Notes: generated by a model not told the origin, from the sequence alone. Shown: positions 16,936 through 26,128, counted from the stretch's first letter. The stretch: 64,000 nucleotides of DNA from Novosphingobium sp. MW5 (GCA_025938935.1 JAPCWB010000001.1:2356001-2420000); one strand, 5' to 3'. Translations and numbers: made by a program.

Positions 16936-17835
16936 TCAGTTCTGGGTCGTGAATGCGGAAAAAGCCAGTGGGGCCTGTCTTAGCGTCTGCGCGCGCTCGA
17001 AAGCCTGGATGGTGTTGTGAAGCAGCATCGTGACGGTCATTGGTCCAACCCCGCCGGGGACAGGTGTGATGAACGATGCCTTTTCCACCACTCCTGTGAA
17101 ATCAACATCGCCGACAATCCTGCCATCCGGCAGGCGGTTGATTCCGACATCGATTACCACTGCCCCTCGTTTAACCATCTGCGGCAGGATAAGGTTAGGA
17201 ACGCCTGCTGCGACGATCAGAATGTCGGCGAGGATGGTGAATTGAGCGAGGTCCCTGGTTCTGGCATGGCAAACTGCAACCGTCGCTTCCTGCTGCATCA
17301 GCATGAGCGCCATGGGCTTGCCGACAATGTTGCTGGCGCCGACCACGACCACATTCTGACCTTCGACCGATATGTTCTCGCTCTCGAGGAGCTTCATCAC
17401 GCCAAACGGAGTGCAGGGAGAAAACACTGTGGAGCCGGTGATCAGGCCGCCGACGTTGTAGAGATGAAAGCCATCGACGTCCTTCTCCGCTGAAATTGTA
17501 GCCAAGACGGCCCGCACATCAATCTGCGGCGGAAGCGGAAGCTGGACAAGGATTCCATGCACATCCGGATTGGCATTGAGCTCGACGATCAAACCTAGGA
17601 GCTCCGCATTGGTGATGCTTGATGGCAGAGCATGATGGAACGAATTTATCCCCACACTTTCACAAGCCCGCTCCTTGTTACGGACATAGACAGCCGAAGC
17701 GGCATCATCACCGACCAAGATCACCGCCAGCCCCGGGCGCTTGCCCCACTGCTTCTCGAGTTCTTTGATCTTCAGGGCATAGTCACCCCTGAGACGCTTT
17801 GAAACCGCAAGTCCATTGATCGTCCGGGCGGTCAA
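16936..17835 (-). CDS. folD: Methylene-THF dehydrogenase/methenyl-THF cyclohydrolase
   Basis: Cytosolic bifunctional FolD, 299 residues. It oxidises 5,10-methylene-THF to methenyl-THF and hydrolyses that to 10-formyl-THF. Seen are VYVRNKERACESVGI (catalytic Lys) near residue 52, the LPLPPQI segment near 97, the nucleotide loop VVGASNIVGKP near 162-172 and the C-terminal TPVPGGVGPMT. The reading frame extends to an ATG at 17925, but the protein begins normally at TTG 17835 (LTARTINGLAV...), preceded by GGAGG eight bases upstream, so a TTG start is called. It is divergent from metF-purU and with them completes the route from methyl-THF to formate. Confidence 0.9.
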   Translation of the reverse strand: MTARTINGLAVSKRLRGDYALKIKELEKQWGKRPGLAVILVGDDAASAVYVRNKERACESVGINSFHHALPSSITNAELLGLIVELNANPDVHGILVQLPLPPQIDVRAVLATISAEKDVDGFHLYNVGGLITGSTVFSPCTPFGVMKLLESENISVEGQNVVVVGASNIVGKPMALMLMQQEATVAVCHARTRDLAQFTILADILIVAAGVPNLILPQMVKRGAVVIDVGINRLPDGRIVGDVDFTGVVEKASFITPVPGGVGPMTVTMLLHNTIQAFERAQTLRQAPLAFSAFTTQN

Positions 17836-18015
17836 ACGACTATCCTCCGTGGCGCCTTGGCAAGGCAAGCAAAAGATGCCCCTAGCGCCACTGTCAGCCA
17901 CCGAAAATCGCGATAGGAATTGCAACAGTATTGCCAGGCAGCGTGGGCAATGGTGCTGGCAGGTGGCTTCGTCGTCGCCGGGCTACTGATACTATGCGCA
18001 CGACAGTTTCACTCG

Positions 18016-18033
18016 GGCGGTGATTTCACCGCC
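18016..18033. promoter_or_regulatory. 8-2-8 palindrome upstream of metF
   Basis: GGCGGTGA, two bases, TCACCGCC, a perfect dyad 53 bases before the metF start in the 251-base divergent region shared with folD. It is placed where an operator controlling the C1-tetrahydrofolate genes would be expected. Confidence 0.45.
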
Positions 18034-18086
18034 ATGCGCTGCGGCCTAAGGCGGCCCGGAATAGATGACCTGCGCTCAGGATTTGT

Positions 18087-18938
18087 ATGGCTTCCCCAGT
18101 TGCTGCTCCGTCAATCGAGATTACGACCCGGGATGTAGAGGGTCTGGCGCGGGTGCGCGACCGCCTGCAACCCATGACAAGGGTGTCGATCGCTTACTTG
18201 CCCAAGGACGAGCCGCTCAGAGTGATTGATGCTGCCAGGGCGGTTGCCGAGGCAGGTTTTCTGCCGGTTCCCCATATTCCTGCTCGTCGCATCCCTTCAG
18301 CGGCAGCCTTGCAGGACTTCCTGGCGAGATTGGCCGGTGAAGCAGGCGTCAGGGACCTTTTCGTCATCGCGGGAGATCCGGCAAAGCCTGCTGGTGCTTT
18401 CACTCAGTCACTGGATATTCTCAAGGATGGAGCTTTGACCCGCCTCGGGTACCGGAGCGTCGGTTTTGCCGGACATCCAGAAGGACATCCAGATGTTGGC
18501 GAGACGATTCTCCTTGAAGCGCTGCGGGCAAAGCTGAAATTTGCGAGCGACGCTGGTCTTGCCACCGAAATTGTGACGCAGTTCTGCTTTGACCCGGATC
18601 TGGTGGAGTGCTGGCTTGAAAAAGTTCGCGCGATTAACCGTTCCGTGCTGGTTCGGGTCGGGATCCCGGGACCCGCTGATGCGACAACCCTGATCAAGTT
18701 CGCCGCCCGGTGCGGTGTTGGCGCCTCCAAGTCCGTACTGAAAAAGTATGGCCTCTCGCTCACCAGGCTCTTCGCCCGGGTAAGTCCTGACGGGTTTGTT
18801 GCCGATATCGAGCGACGGGTTGGCCCCGCAGATCCTGCCGTTGCTTTTCATGTCTATCCGTTTGGCGGTCTCACGGAGAGTGCCGCGTGGATGGACAATT
18901 ATATCAGTCGTTCGCCGATGGAGGAAATTGGAGCATGA
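18087..18938 (+). CDS. metF: Methylenetetrahydrofolate reductase-family protein
   Basis: A 283-residue TIM-barrel FAD protein of the MetF family. Residues near 90-100 (DLFVIAGDPAKP) and GFAGHPEGHP near 131 match the family's folate/FAD-binding loops, and TQFCFDP near 167 matches the substrate region. In biosynthesis MetF makes methyl-THF; next to O-demethylases and PurU it is expected to run in the oxidative direction, methyl-THF to methylene-THF, as described for vanillate/syringate catabolism in SYK-6. The ATG has AGGA seven bases upstream. The stop overlaps the purU start as ATGA. Confidence 0.85.
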   Translation: MASPVAAPSIEITTRDVEGLARVRDRLQPMTRVSIAYLPKDEPLRVIDAARAVAEAGFLPVPHIPARRIPSAAALQDFLARLAGEAGVRDLFVIAGDPAKPAGAFTQSLDILKDGALTRLGYRSVGFAGHPEGHPDVGETILLEALRAKLKFASDAGLATEIVTQFCFDPDLVECWLEKVRAINRSVLVRVGIPGPADATTLIKFAARCGVGASKSVLKKYGLSLTRLFARVSPDGFVADIERRVGPADPAVAFHVYPFGGLTESAAWMDNYISRSPMEEIGA

Positions 18939-19792
18939 ATCGCTCAGAAATGGTTCTCAAGCTTTCCTGTCCGGACCGGCCAGGGCTTACTGCGGATGTG
19001 ACAGGACTTATCGCGCGGCAAGGGGGCAATATACTTGAGGCAGCTCAGTACAATGATCAGCTAACCGATCGCTTCTTCATGCGAATCAGCTTCGCGGTGC
19101 TGGAAAACCAAGCTGACGATTTCGCCAGAGAATTCGCCTTGATGGCACAACGCGAAAGCATCGAGTGGACGCTTCGCAATGCTGGGAGGCGCCAAAAGGT
19201 TCTGATCCTCGTCAGCAAATTCGATCACTGCCTTGGCGATCTGCTCTATCGTCACCGGATTGGGGAGTTGGCGATGGATATCGTTGGCATCATCTGCAAT
19301 CACCCGCGTGAAGCCCTCGGCGTGACGTTAATCGGCGATATCCCTTTCCATCACCTGCCCGTGACCAAAGAAACCAAGCCTGCTCAGGAAGCGCAGATCA
19401 AGGCTGTCGTCGAACAAACCGGCGCCGACCTCGTGGTGCTTGCTCGGTACATGCAGATACTGTCTGATGACCTATCGGCTTGGCTCTCGGGGCGGTGCAT
19501 CAACATCCATCACTCCTTCCTGCCGGGCTTCAAGGGCGCGAAGCCCTATCATCAGGCCCACGCGCGCGGTGTGAAGATGATAGGTGCAACCGCGCATTAC
19601 GTGACCGAGGATCTGGATGAAGGCCCGATCATCCATCAGGACGTTGAAGCGATCAGCCACGCTGATACCCCGGATGAGTTGGTCAGAAAGGGCCGCGACA
19701 TCGAACGGCGTGTGCTGGCAGAAGCGGTGAGGCTCCATCTTGCCGACCGAATCTTGCTAAATGGCTCGCGGACAGTGGTGTTTGCGGGTTAA
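18935..19792 (+). CDS. purU: Formyltetrahydrofolate deformylase
   Basis: A 285-residue PurU that hydrolyses 10-formyl-THF to formate and THF. The N-terminal ACT domain (about 5-80) contains LSCPDRPGLTADVTGLIA. The catalytic formyltransferase domain has NIHHSFLPGFKGA near 190 and the active-site Asp in YVTEDLDEGPI near 222. The ATG at 18935, overlapping the metF stop and preceded by a GGAG, is preferred to an in-frame start at 18887. It frees THF for the next O-demethylation and feeds formate to the formate dehydrogenase encoded 28 kb away. Confidence 0.9.
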   Translation: MNRSEMVLKLSCPDRPGLTADVTGLIARQGGNILEAAQYNDQLTDRFFMRISFAVLENQADDFAREFALMAQRESIEWTLRNAGRRQKVLILVSKFDHCLGDLLYRHRIGELAMDIVGIICNHPREALGVTLIGDIPFHHLPVTKETKPAQEAQIKAVVEQTGADLVVLARYMQILSDDLSAWLSGRCINIHHSFLPGFKGAKPYHQAHARGVKMIGATAHYVTEDLDEGPIIHQDVEAISHADTPDELVRKGRDIERRVLAEAVRLHLADRILLNGSRTVVFAG

Positions 19793-19822
19793 ACAGCAGC
19801 TCCCAAGAGGAAAGGACTTGAG

Positions 19823-20806
19823 ATGGGTTTTGTCAGAAACGCCTGGTATGCTCTGAGCTGGAGCCACGAAATCGGCGCTGACATATTGCTCGCGCGCAAG
19901 GTTCTCGGGAAACCCGTCATCGCTTGGCGCAAGAGTTCGGGAGAGGTCGTGGCGCTGGCCGATATGTGTCCGCACCGCTTCGCCCCGCTTTCTAAAGGGG
20001 AAAAGGTCGGTGATGGCGTGCGCTGCGTCTACCATGGGCTTGAGTTCGACGGCACAGGCAAGTGTACCCACAACTACCATGGTGTGGCCCCGTCCTCGGC
20101 GCAGGTGCAGTCCTTTCCGATCCGGGAGGAGCAAAAGCTTGTCTGGATCTGGATGGGAGATGTGGAGCTCAGCGAAAAGGTCGCGATCCCTGAGATCCCT
20201 TTCCTTACCGAAGAGGGCTGGCGCATCCAGTTCGGCACGACGAACGCCAAGGCTGGCTACGAGTTGTACAATGACAATCTGCTCGATCTCACCCATGCGA
20301 CATTCCTCCACGGCGTGATTGGCGGGCCTGAGTGGAAGCCGAAGACACGGATACGCGAACTTGATGATGGCCGGATTCACTGCAACTACCTGGTTGAGGA
20401 GATGGGCGTCCTCGGTGACAACGAAAAGCGTGTCCAGGTTGAAGACAACCTTTACTGGACCGCGCCTTCCACCCATGTGCTGTCCATCGAACATACCCCG
20501 AGAAGCGCGACGGCCACCCCGTTCTATGTCATTTCATGCCATCTGCTTACGCCCGAAACCGAACGGTCGACGCACTATTTCTGGGCCGGTGCCGTGCCCG
20601 CTGGTGTTCCGATCCCGGATGAGGTGCTCCACGATACCCTTCGCACGGCTTTCGAGATCGAGGACAAGCCGATGCTCGAGGCAATCCAGGCCAACATGGG
20701 CGAAGCCGACCTATGGGATCTAAATCCGGTGCTGCTGCCGGCCGACTCCGGAGCAGTCCGCGCCCGGCGCAGGCTGAAGGCGCTTCGGGAAGAGGAAAGG
20801 CAATAG
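19823..20806 (+). CDS. VanA/DdmC-type Rieske oxygenase (probable O-demethylase)
   Basis: A 327-residue single-component terminal oxygenase. The protein begins FVRNAWYALSWSHEI as VanA-type enzymes do. The Rieske motif is CPHR near residue 49 and CVYHG near 68. The mononuclear iron site is DNLLDLTHATFLH near 155-167. This class removes methyl groups from methoxyarenes as formaldehyde (vanillate, dicamba) or hydroxylates rings. It follows purU by 30 bases, so it may belong to the same transcript, suggesting that both demethylation chemistries act on related substrates. A dedicated reductase gene is not adjacent. Confidence 0.85.
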   Translation: MGFVRNAWYALSWSHEIGADILLARKVLGKPVIAWRKSSGEVVALADMCPHRFAPLSKGEKVGDGVRCVYHGLEFDGTGKCTHNYHGVAPSSAQVQSFPIREEQKLVWIWMGDVELSEKVAIPEIPFLTEEGWRIQFGTTNAKAGYELYNDNLLDLTHATFLHGVIGGPEWKPKTRIRELDDGRIHCNYLVEEMGVLGDNEKRVQVEDNLYWTAPSTHVLSIEHTPRSATATPFYVISCHLLTPETERSTHYFWAGAVPAGVPIPDEVLHDTLRTAFEIEDKPMLEAIQANMGEADLWDLNPVLLPADSGAVRARRRLKALREEERQ

Positions 20807-20858
20807 GTTGTTTGGCGGAGCTCGCCTAGCTGCGGGTCGGGAATGACCGGCCCACCCA

Positions 20859-21773
20859 CTAGCGCAGGAGCTGGGCGTTCTCTTCAAACCAGACTCGCAG
20901 GAATTCGATCAGCAGGCGCACACGGGAAGGAAGTAGACGTTTTTCGCGGTAAAGCAGGAGAAGCGGTGTCGCGGGGCACGTGTATTCCGGCAAAACCTCG
21001 ACCAAGGCACCGGACTCGAGATCTTCGCCGACACAGTACTTGCGAAGGACGGCAAGACCGCGACCAGCTAGAGCCGCCTTACGCAGCATGAGAGCTGAAT
21101 CGGAGGCAAAATCACCCGATATCTTGATTCCCACCTCTTGTTCATCCTTCACAAAGCGCCAGGTCTTGTCTGCGTAAGCGTTCACGTGCAGCAGGCAGTT
21201 GTGACGTGCGATGTCAGCCAGTTCGCTTGGTGTTCCGTACTTCGCGAGATATCCTGGCGAAGCGACCAGCTTGCGCACGACTGAGCCCAGTTTGGAGGCG
21301 ACAAGAGTACTGTCTTTCAGGTCTATGCCCCAGCGTAGTGCGAGGTCATAGCCGCGCTCCACAAAATCGAGCGGTCGGGAACTGAAATCTTCAAGAGTGA
21401 TCGAGATTGAAATATCGGTATTCTTGTTACAGAACTCGACGATTGCATCGCCCAGTTGCATTGAGCCAAAGCTCTTGGGTGCTATCATCTTGATCATGCC
21501 GCTCGATGACTTCTCGGTGCTTGAGAGCAGACTTTCGCATTGCTGGATGTCATCGACAACCCGTTGGCAGAGCTCCGAATAGGTGATGCCGGCGGGCGTC
21601 AGCGTGATTGATCGTGTCGATCTGTTGAGCAGACGAACCCCCAGATAAGATTCCAAAGAGTTGATATGCCTGGCGATTGCAGCAGGCGAATGACCGATCT
21701 GGTTTGCAACTGCGGTGAAGCTGCCGCTGCGCGATACGCGCAGGAAGGTATCCATCTGGCGGAATCGATCCAT
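20859..21773 (-). CDS. LysR-family transcriptional regulator
   Basis: A 304-residue LysR-type regulator. The winged-helix domain is at residues 1-65 (MDTFLRVSRSGSFTAVANQI, then LLNRSTRSITLTPAG), followed by an effector-binding domain. The ATG at 21773 with AAGGAG nine bases upstream is preferred to 21800. It is divergent from the dihydrodiol dehydrogenase gene and probably controls the naphthalene-type operon; the effector is likely an aromatic pathway intermediate, which is inference. The sequence belongs to the large group of regulators close to the AaeR/DmlR type. Confidence 0.88.
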   Translation of the reverse strand: MDRFRQMDTFLRVSRSGSFTAVANQIGHSPAAIARHINSLESYLGVRLLNRSTRSITLTPAGITYSELCQRVVDDIQQCESLLSSTEKSSSGMIKMIAPKSFGSMQLGDAIVEFCNKNTDISISITLEDFSSRPLDFVERGYDLALRWGIDLKDSTLVASKLGSVVRKLVASPGYLAKYGTPSELADIARHNCLLHVNAYADKTWRFVKDEQEVGIKISGDFASDSALMLRKAALAGRGLAVLRKYCVGEDLESGALVEVLPEYTCPATPLLLLYREKRLLPSRVRLLIEFLRVWFEENAQLLR

Positions 21774-22099
21774 GCCTTCACTCCTTGTCCGGTTGGGCAA
21801 CGCCGGGGAACTTCGCTCGCAGCGTGCAACTATTGGCCGTCGCTCTATGGATGCAATCAGGTCTATTTTTCATGCTATCGTCAATACCGGCTTTTATGAT
21901 TCCGTAGGGAATGGGGTCTTTGGAGAGGTTCATAACCGCAGAAATCCGCTATTTTTTGGCGATTGCTTACATAAAGAGAGAAAGAGAATGTGCATCTGGG
22001 TGATCTGTCAAAAGGGGCGAACTTGCGCTTAACCTGCCAGCGACAACGCACGTTCGGCGTTGCCGGCGTTTCTCTTACACAGTGCGGCAGGACTTCGTG
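21774..22099. promoter_or_regulatory. Divergent control region of LysR and the naphthalene-type operon
   Basis: A 326-base gap without a credible gene. It is richer in A/T than its surroundings in the middle (around 21930-21990). The clearest internal structure is a 6-7-6 inverted repeat, CAACGC / GCGTTG, at 22044-22062, about 38 bases before the dehydrogenase start. No convincing sigma-70 promoter could be fixed by eye. Confidence 0.45.
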
Positions 22100-22912
22100 A
22101 TGACAGGAATTTTAGACGGCCAGGTCATCCTGGTAACGGGTGGCGGCTCCGGTATAGGACGGGCCGCGCTTGATGCGTTTGTTGCCGAGGGTGCACGGAT
22201 CGTCGTTCTGGAGAAGTTCGAGGACAAGATTGCGGCGCTGAAATCTGTCCATGGCGACAAGGTCATCGGTGTGGCCGGGGATGCCACGACGTTTGATGCC
22301 AACCAAAAGGCCGTGGCCCTGGCGATTGAAACGTTCGGCAAGATCGACACGCTCGCCTGCTTCGTGGGTGTCTGGGACATGGGCGCCGGCCTGGTTGACC
22401 TTGATCCTGCCACGATGGGCGCCGCGTTCGATGAGATGTTCTCGATCAATGTCAAAGCCAATCTCTTCTCTGCCAAGGCAGCGTTACAGGCGCTCATTGC
22501 CAGCAAGGGCCGGATCATTTTTACGATCTCCTCCTCGGGCTATATCGTTGGAGGTGGCGGTCCGCTCTATACCGCTTCCAAGTTCGCGGCGCGCGGCCTG
22601 CTGATGGAACTGGCACACGAACTTGCGCCGGTCGTCCGGGTCAACGGGGTCGCCCCAGGCGGCACGATCAGCGACCTCCGCGGACCCGCTGCCCTCGGAC
22701 AGGCTGAAACGCGCACTTGCGCTGAAATGACCTTCCTCAATCCCCCACTGCCCTACAATCCGATCCCGGACATTCACGCGCCGATCTATGTCGCTCTCGC
22801 ATCGCCTGCTTTCACGGTAGCGATGACCGGTCAAGTGCTGCGACCGGATGGCGGTCTCGATATTCGTGGCATCTCGCGCCTCAACGGCAATGCAGAGTCG
22901 ATGTTCTGGTGA
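22100..22912 (+). CDS. cis-Dihydrodiol dehydrogenase (NahB/BphB-like SDR)
   Basis: A 270-residue short-chain dehydrogenase that would oxidise an arene cis-dihydrodiol to a catechol with NAD+. Seen are the cofactor loop TGGGSGIGRA near 13-22 and the catalytic Ser and YTASK near 155-159. RVNGVAPGGTISDLRGPAALG near 181 is a segment characteristic of NahB/BphB rather than general SDRs. The ATG at 22100 follows AGGA by seven bases; a GTG at 22082 is an alternative. The dioxygenase alpha gene begins 49 bases downstream, which fits the substrate flow. Confidence 0.85.
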   Translation: MTGILDGQVILVTGGGSGIGRAALDAFVAEGARIVVLEKFEDKIAALKSVHGDKVIGVAGDATTFDANQKAVALAIETFGKIDTLACFVGVWDMGAGLVDLDPATMGAAFDEMFSINVKANLFSAKAALQALIASKGRIIFTISSSGYIVGGGGPLYTASKFAARGLLMELAHELAPVVRVNGVAPGGTISDLRGPAALGQAETRTCAEMTFLNPPLPYNPIPDIHAPIYVALASPAFTVAMTGQVLRPDGGLDIRGISRLNGNAESMFW

Positions 22913-22961
22913 GTAGTCCGCAAGCCAAACCTACGTTTCCAAATCATAACTGGAGCCACCA

Positions 22962-24314
22962 ATGAGTGCTGTGAAAGAGACGGGTGCGACTTTGTCGGAC
23001 GGTACCGCGATCAGCGATCTTGTTCCGCGAAAGGGCGAGCGTCTTGTAGCCGCCCGCGTCATGAGCGATCCGGAGATCTATCGGCTCGAGCTCGAGAAGA
23101 TCTTCGACCGGACCTGGATCTTTGTCGCGCACGAGAGCGAGATTCCCGACGATGGCGACTTCGTGACAAGGCACATCGGCGAGGACCCTGTCATTGTGGT
23201 GCGCGACCTCGATGGCGGGGTCTCGGTCATGCTCAACAGCTGCTCGCACCGCGGACCGAAGGTGTGCCTCGCAGATCGCGGCAATGCAGCCACGTTTACT
23301 TGCCCCTATCATGGCTGGGTCTATGAAAATACCGGCGAGTTAGTGGGGGTGCTCGGCGAGAAACTCATCTATCGCAATGGTCTTGAGAAGAGCCGCTTCG
23401 GTCTTCAGAAGGCTCGTGTCGGAATCTTTCAGGGCCTTGTCTTTGCGACCTGGAATGAAGAAGCTCCATCGCTCGAAGACCATCTCGGTCCCATGCGAGC
23501 CTGGCTCGAGGCTGTCTTTGGCTATTCGGTGAATGGTATGGTCGTCGCCGGACCGCCGCAGCGCTGGATCATCCCCGCGAACTGGAAGCTCGGCGCTGAC
23601 AACTTTTCGACCGACAACTACCATACCTCGGTCGTCCACGCGACGATGGCGGACGCCGTTCCCGGCATCAAAATGGACGTCGCGTCGACCACATCGCGCG
23701 TTCACAACTTCACCGATCCTGTTCGCGGCCACAGCGTGGCGGGCTTCATCGATCCTGGTCCGGACATGCCCTCCTTTGCCTGGCTCGACATTGCAGGTCA
23801 GATCGGCGGCATTCCGCAGAACATCGTTGAGGAACTGCGTACGAAGATGCCGCCTGAAGCCGTGGAGATGCTGATCCGCACCTCTGCGGGTGCCGGGAAC
23901 GTCTGGCCAAATCTGAGCTGGATCCGCTCGGGCTTCATCTGTGCTGAAGACGAGCCGATGCAGCCTGCAGTCTCCATCCGCTATTGGCAGCCCAAGGGTC
24001 CGGACAAGATGGAAGCCTTCTCATGGACACTGGTCCACAAGGATGCACCTGAGGAAGTCAAAGTTGCAGCGAGCCGAGCGATGGCCCGCTCGTTCGGGAG
24101 TTCCGGCAACTTCGAGCAGGACGACGCAGAAGTCTGGATCAACATCCAGCGCGCCACGAGCGGTGTTCAGGGTCGCAAGCGCAAGCTGATGTACAATGCT
24201 GAGGGCACGCTCGATCCTGACAACGAACTGCCGGGCGACACCTACAAGCACCAGATTTCCGACGACAATCAGTGGCACTTCTATTCGCGCTGGCGCGACA
24301 TGCTCGACCAGTGA
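22962..24314 (+). CDS. Ring-hydroxylating dioxygenase large subunit (NahAc/NidA-like)
   Basis: A 450-residue alpha subunit that dihydroxylates an aromatic ring. The Rieske motif is CSHRG (residues 93-97) with CPYHGWVY about 20 residues later. The mononuclear iron ligands lie in [10 protein letters not shown] near 218-227 with a distal Asp in the FEQDD region near 386. From memory the layout ([31 protein letters not shown]) is closest to polycyclic-aromatic dioxygenases of the NidA/PhdA branch, more often met in actinobacteria. The beta subunit follows 13 bases downstream. The substrate is likely a two-ring or substituted aromatic. Confidence 0.85.
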   Translation: MSAVKETGATLSDGTAISDLVPRKGERLVAARVMSDPEIYRLELEKIFDRTWIFVAHESEIPDDGDFVTRHIGEDPVIVVRDLDGGVSVMLNSCSHRGPKVCLADRGNAATFTCPYHGWVYENTGELVGVLGEKLIYRNGLEKSRFGLQKARVGIFQGLVFATWNEEAPSLEDHLGPMRAWLEAVFGYSVNGMVVAGPPQRWIIPANWKLGADNFSTDNYHTSVVHATMADAVPGIKMDVASTTSRVHNFTDPVRGHSVAGFIDPGPDMPSFAWLDIAGQIGGIPQNIVEELRTKMPPEAVEMLIRTSAGAGNVWPNLSWIRSGFICAEDEPMQPAVSIRYWQPKGPDKMEAFSWTLVHKDAPEEVKVAASRAMARSFGSSGNFEQDDAEVWINIQRATSGVQGRKRKLMYNAEGTLDPDNELPGDTYKHQISDDNQWHFYSRWRDMLDQ

Positions 24315-24327
24315 GAGGATCCTGACG

Positions 24328-24873
24328 ATGACCGTATCTCTCGACTTTCCCGCGAGCGCAAAGCGGATCAGCAGCGCAGATCAGCGCTATGGCGAGGTGC
24401 TCGATTTCCTGATCGATGAGGCCGCTGTGCTCGATCAGCGGGATCTCAATTCATGGCTCGGCTATCTTGATCCGTCGCTCGTCTATCTTGCACCGGTTCG
24501 CGAGACGCGCCTCAACGTTGATGGTGAAGGCGTTGCCTCTGGCTACAGCCATTTCGACGAAACGTACGGCTCGTTGGCGTTCAAGGTAAAGCGCCTGCTC
24601 GATCCGATGGCCTGGTCGGAGAATCCGGGTTCGCGTACCCGCCGGATGATCAGCAATTTGCGTGCGTTCGAACTCGCTGATGGCGAGATTGGTGCCATCA
24701 CCAATCTGGTGGTCTTCCGCAATCGCGGCGACGACACCCACTTTGATATCATTTCCTGTCAACGGACCGACTCACTCCGTCGCGCCGAGGGCGGCTCGTT
24801 TCGCCTTGCGAGGAGGATCATTCTCTTCGACCAGGCGACACTCAACACGCCAAACCTGGCCATCTTCCTATGA
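24328..24873 (+). CDS. Ring-hydroxylating dioxygenase small subunit
   Basis: A 181-residue beta subunit of the SnoaL-like/NTF2 fold. It contains VLDFLIDEAAVLDQRDLNSWL near residues 24-44 and SRTRRMISNLRAFE near 96-109, typical of NahAd/BphA2-type subunits. Length matches the family. The start at 24328 follows GAGAGGA and is fixed by homology; the upstream open frame from 24196 lies inside the alpha gene. It gives structural support to the alpha3beta3 dioxygenase. Confidence 0.85.
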   Translation: MTVSLDFPASAKRISSADQRYGEVLDFLIDEAAVLDQRDLNSWLGYLDPSLVYLAPVRETRLNVDGEGVASGYSHFDETYGSLAFKVKRLLDPMAWSENPGSRTRRMISNLRAFELADGEIGAITNLVVFRNRGDDTHFDIISCQRTDSLRRAEGGSFRLARRIILFDQATLNTPNLAIFL

Positions 24874-24888
24874 TCTGGAGACAATGAC

Positions 24889-25866
24889 ATGCTTTTGCAG
24901 GCAAACGAGATTCGCGGCTGCTATTCGATTCTGCCAACTCCCTACACGCCCATTCCCATTTCCGAGTACAGGGGCCAGGTCAGCATCGATCTCGATGAAG
25001 CTGCGCGCAGCGTCGATCAGCTGATCAAGGACGGCTCGGCTGCAATCATGGCGCTCGGTACGACCGGCGAAGGCTCGACGATCAACTGGAATGAGTTCAA
25101 GGCCTTTACCCAGACCGTAGTCGACGCGGCTGCCAAGCGCGTTCCGGTACTGATTGGCGGTACCCGCATGGGCACGCATGAGACAGTGGACTGGCTGCGC
25201 TACGCACGGGATGTTGGGGCTGACGGCTCGCTGCTTGGGATACCGATGTGGCAGCCCTGCACCGAGGATATCGCGGTCAACTTCTACAAGGATATTTCCG
25301 AAGCGCTGCCGGACTTCATGATTCAGGCTTATGCCAATCCACATGCGTTCCGCTTCGATTTTCCTGCCTCGTTCTGGGCAAAGGTCGCCAAGGTTGCGCC
25401 GACGGTGACCTCGGTTAAGTTCATGAACCCGCGCATCTACAAGGACTGCGTCAAGGCCGTTGAAGGCAAGATCAACTTCCTTCCTTTCCCTGAGGTCGTT
25501 CGCGATTATACTGAGCAGGAGCCGGAGGCCGTCACCGCTCTCTGGGCCACGTCAGCATCCATGGGGCCGAGGCCGATCATCAAGCTTCTCGAGGCATGGG
25601 AGAAGCGCGACATGGAGCGCTATGAGCAGATCGCGGCAGACATCAAATGGGCCGGTGAGCCAATCATGAAGCCTGATGGCATCATCCCTTCGGGCGAGTT
25701 CCCGTACTACAATATCCAGTTCGAGAAGCTGCGCTTCGAAGCGACGGGATACATCAAGTGCGGTCCTGGCCGCCCTCCCTATGACATCATGCCTGACAAC
25801 TTTGCTGCCGATGCGCTCGAGAACGCGCGCCGCTGGCTGGAAGTGGTCGAGAAGTACAAGGACTGA
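24889..25866 (+). CDS. Hydratase-aldolase (NahE/PhnE-like, NAL superfamily)
   Basis: A 325-residue class I aldolase close to trans-o-hydroxybenzylidenepyruvate hydratase-aldolase. It adds water to the benzylidenepyruvate side chain left by ring cleavage and splits off pyruvate, giving an aromatic aldehyde. Shared features with NahE include IRGCYSILPTPYTP near residue 9, GTTGEGSTINWNEF near 57 and the Schiff-base Lys in TSVKFMNP near 178. ANPHAFRFDFPASFW near 147 and CGPGRPPYDIMPDN near 292 also match. It sits between the dioxygenase and ferredoxin genes. The aldehyde product could be oxidised by one of the aldehyde-oxidising enzymes of the window. Confidence 0.88.
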   Translation: MLLQANEIRGCYSILPTPYTPIPISEYRGQVSIDLDEAARSVDQLIKDGSAAIMALGTTGEGSTINWNEFKAFTQTVVDAAAKRVPVLIGGTRMGTHETVDWLRYARDVGADGSLLGIPMWQPCTEDIAVNFYKDISEALPDFMIQAYANPHAFRFDFPASFWAKVAKVAPTVTSVKFMNPRIYKDCVKAVEGKINFLPFPEVVRDYTEQEPEAVTALWATSASMGPRPIIKLLEAWEKRDMERYEQIAADIKWAGEPIMKPDGIIPSGEFPYYNIQFEKLRFEATGYIKCGPGRPPYDIMPDNFAADALENARRWLEVVEKYKD

Positions 25867-25870
25867 CCGC

Positions 25871-26098
25871 ATGGCCAACGAAGAGGCAGGAGTGTCGCGC
25901 CGCGTTTACGTCAGGGTCGACCCGACGAAATGCAAGGCCTACTCGGTCTGCGGCAACCTTGCCCCTTCGGTGTTCGAGATCGACGAGTGGGGTTTCGGAT
26001 ACGTTGAGAACGGCGACGTGACTCCTGAAAATCGCAGATCGATCGAACGTGCGGCAAGGGCATGTCCGGTCAAGGCCATTGATATCATACACGACTGA
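25871..26098 (+). CDS. Small ferredoxin with CxxYxxC motif (3Fe-4S or 4Fe-4S)
   Basis: A 75-residue ferredoxin. The cluster motif reads CKAYSVC near residues 21-27 with the distal CP near 64, so the central cysteine of a 4Fe-4S site is Tyr. This CxxYxxC...CP form is known from P450-type and PhdC-like ferredoxins of actinobacteria. Its place within the dioxygenase operon marks it as electron donor to the alpha/beta oxygenase. The start at 25871 is set by the normal N-terminus and lies 4 bases after the aldolase stop. The matching reductase is not in this operon. Confidence 0.85.
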   Translation: MANEEAGVSRRVYVRVDPTKCKAYSVCGNLAPSVFEIDEWGFGYVENGDVTPENRRSIERAARACPVKAIDIIHD

Positions 26099-26128
26099 CT
26101 CAATTGGCCTCTTCTCTTGGAGTGAAGC

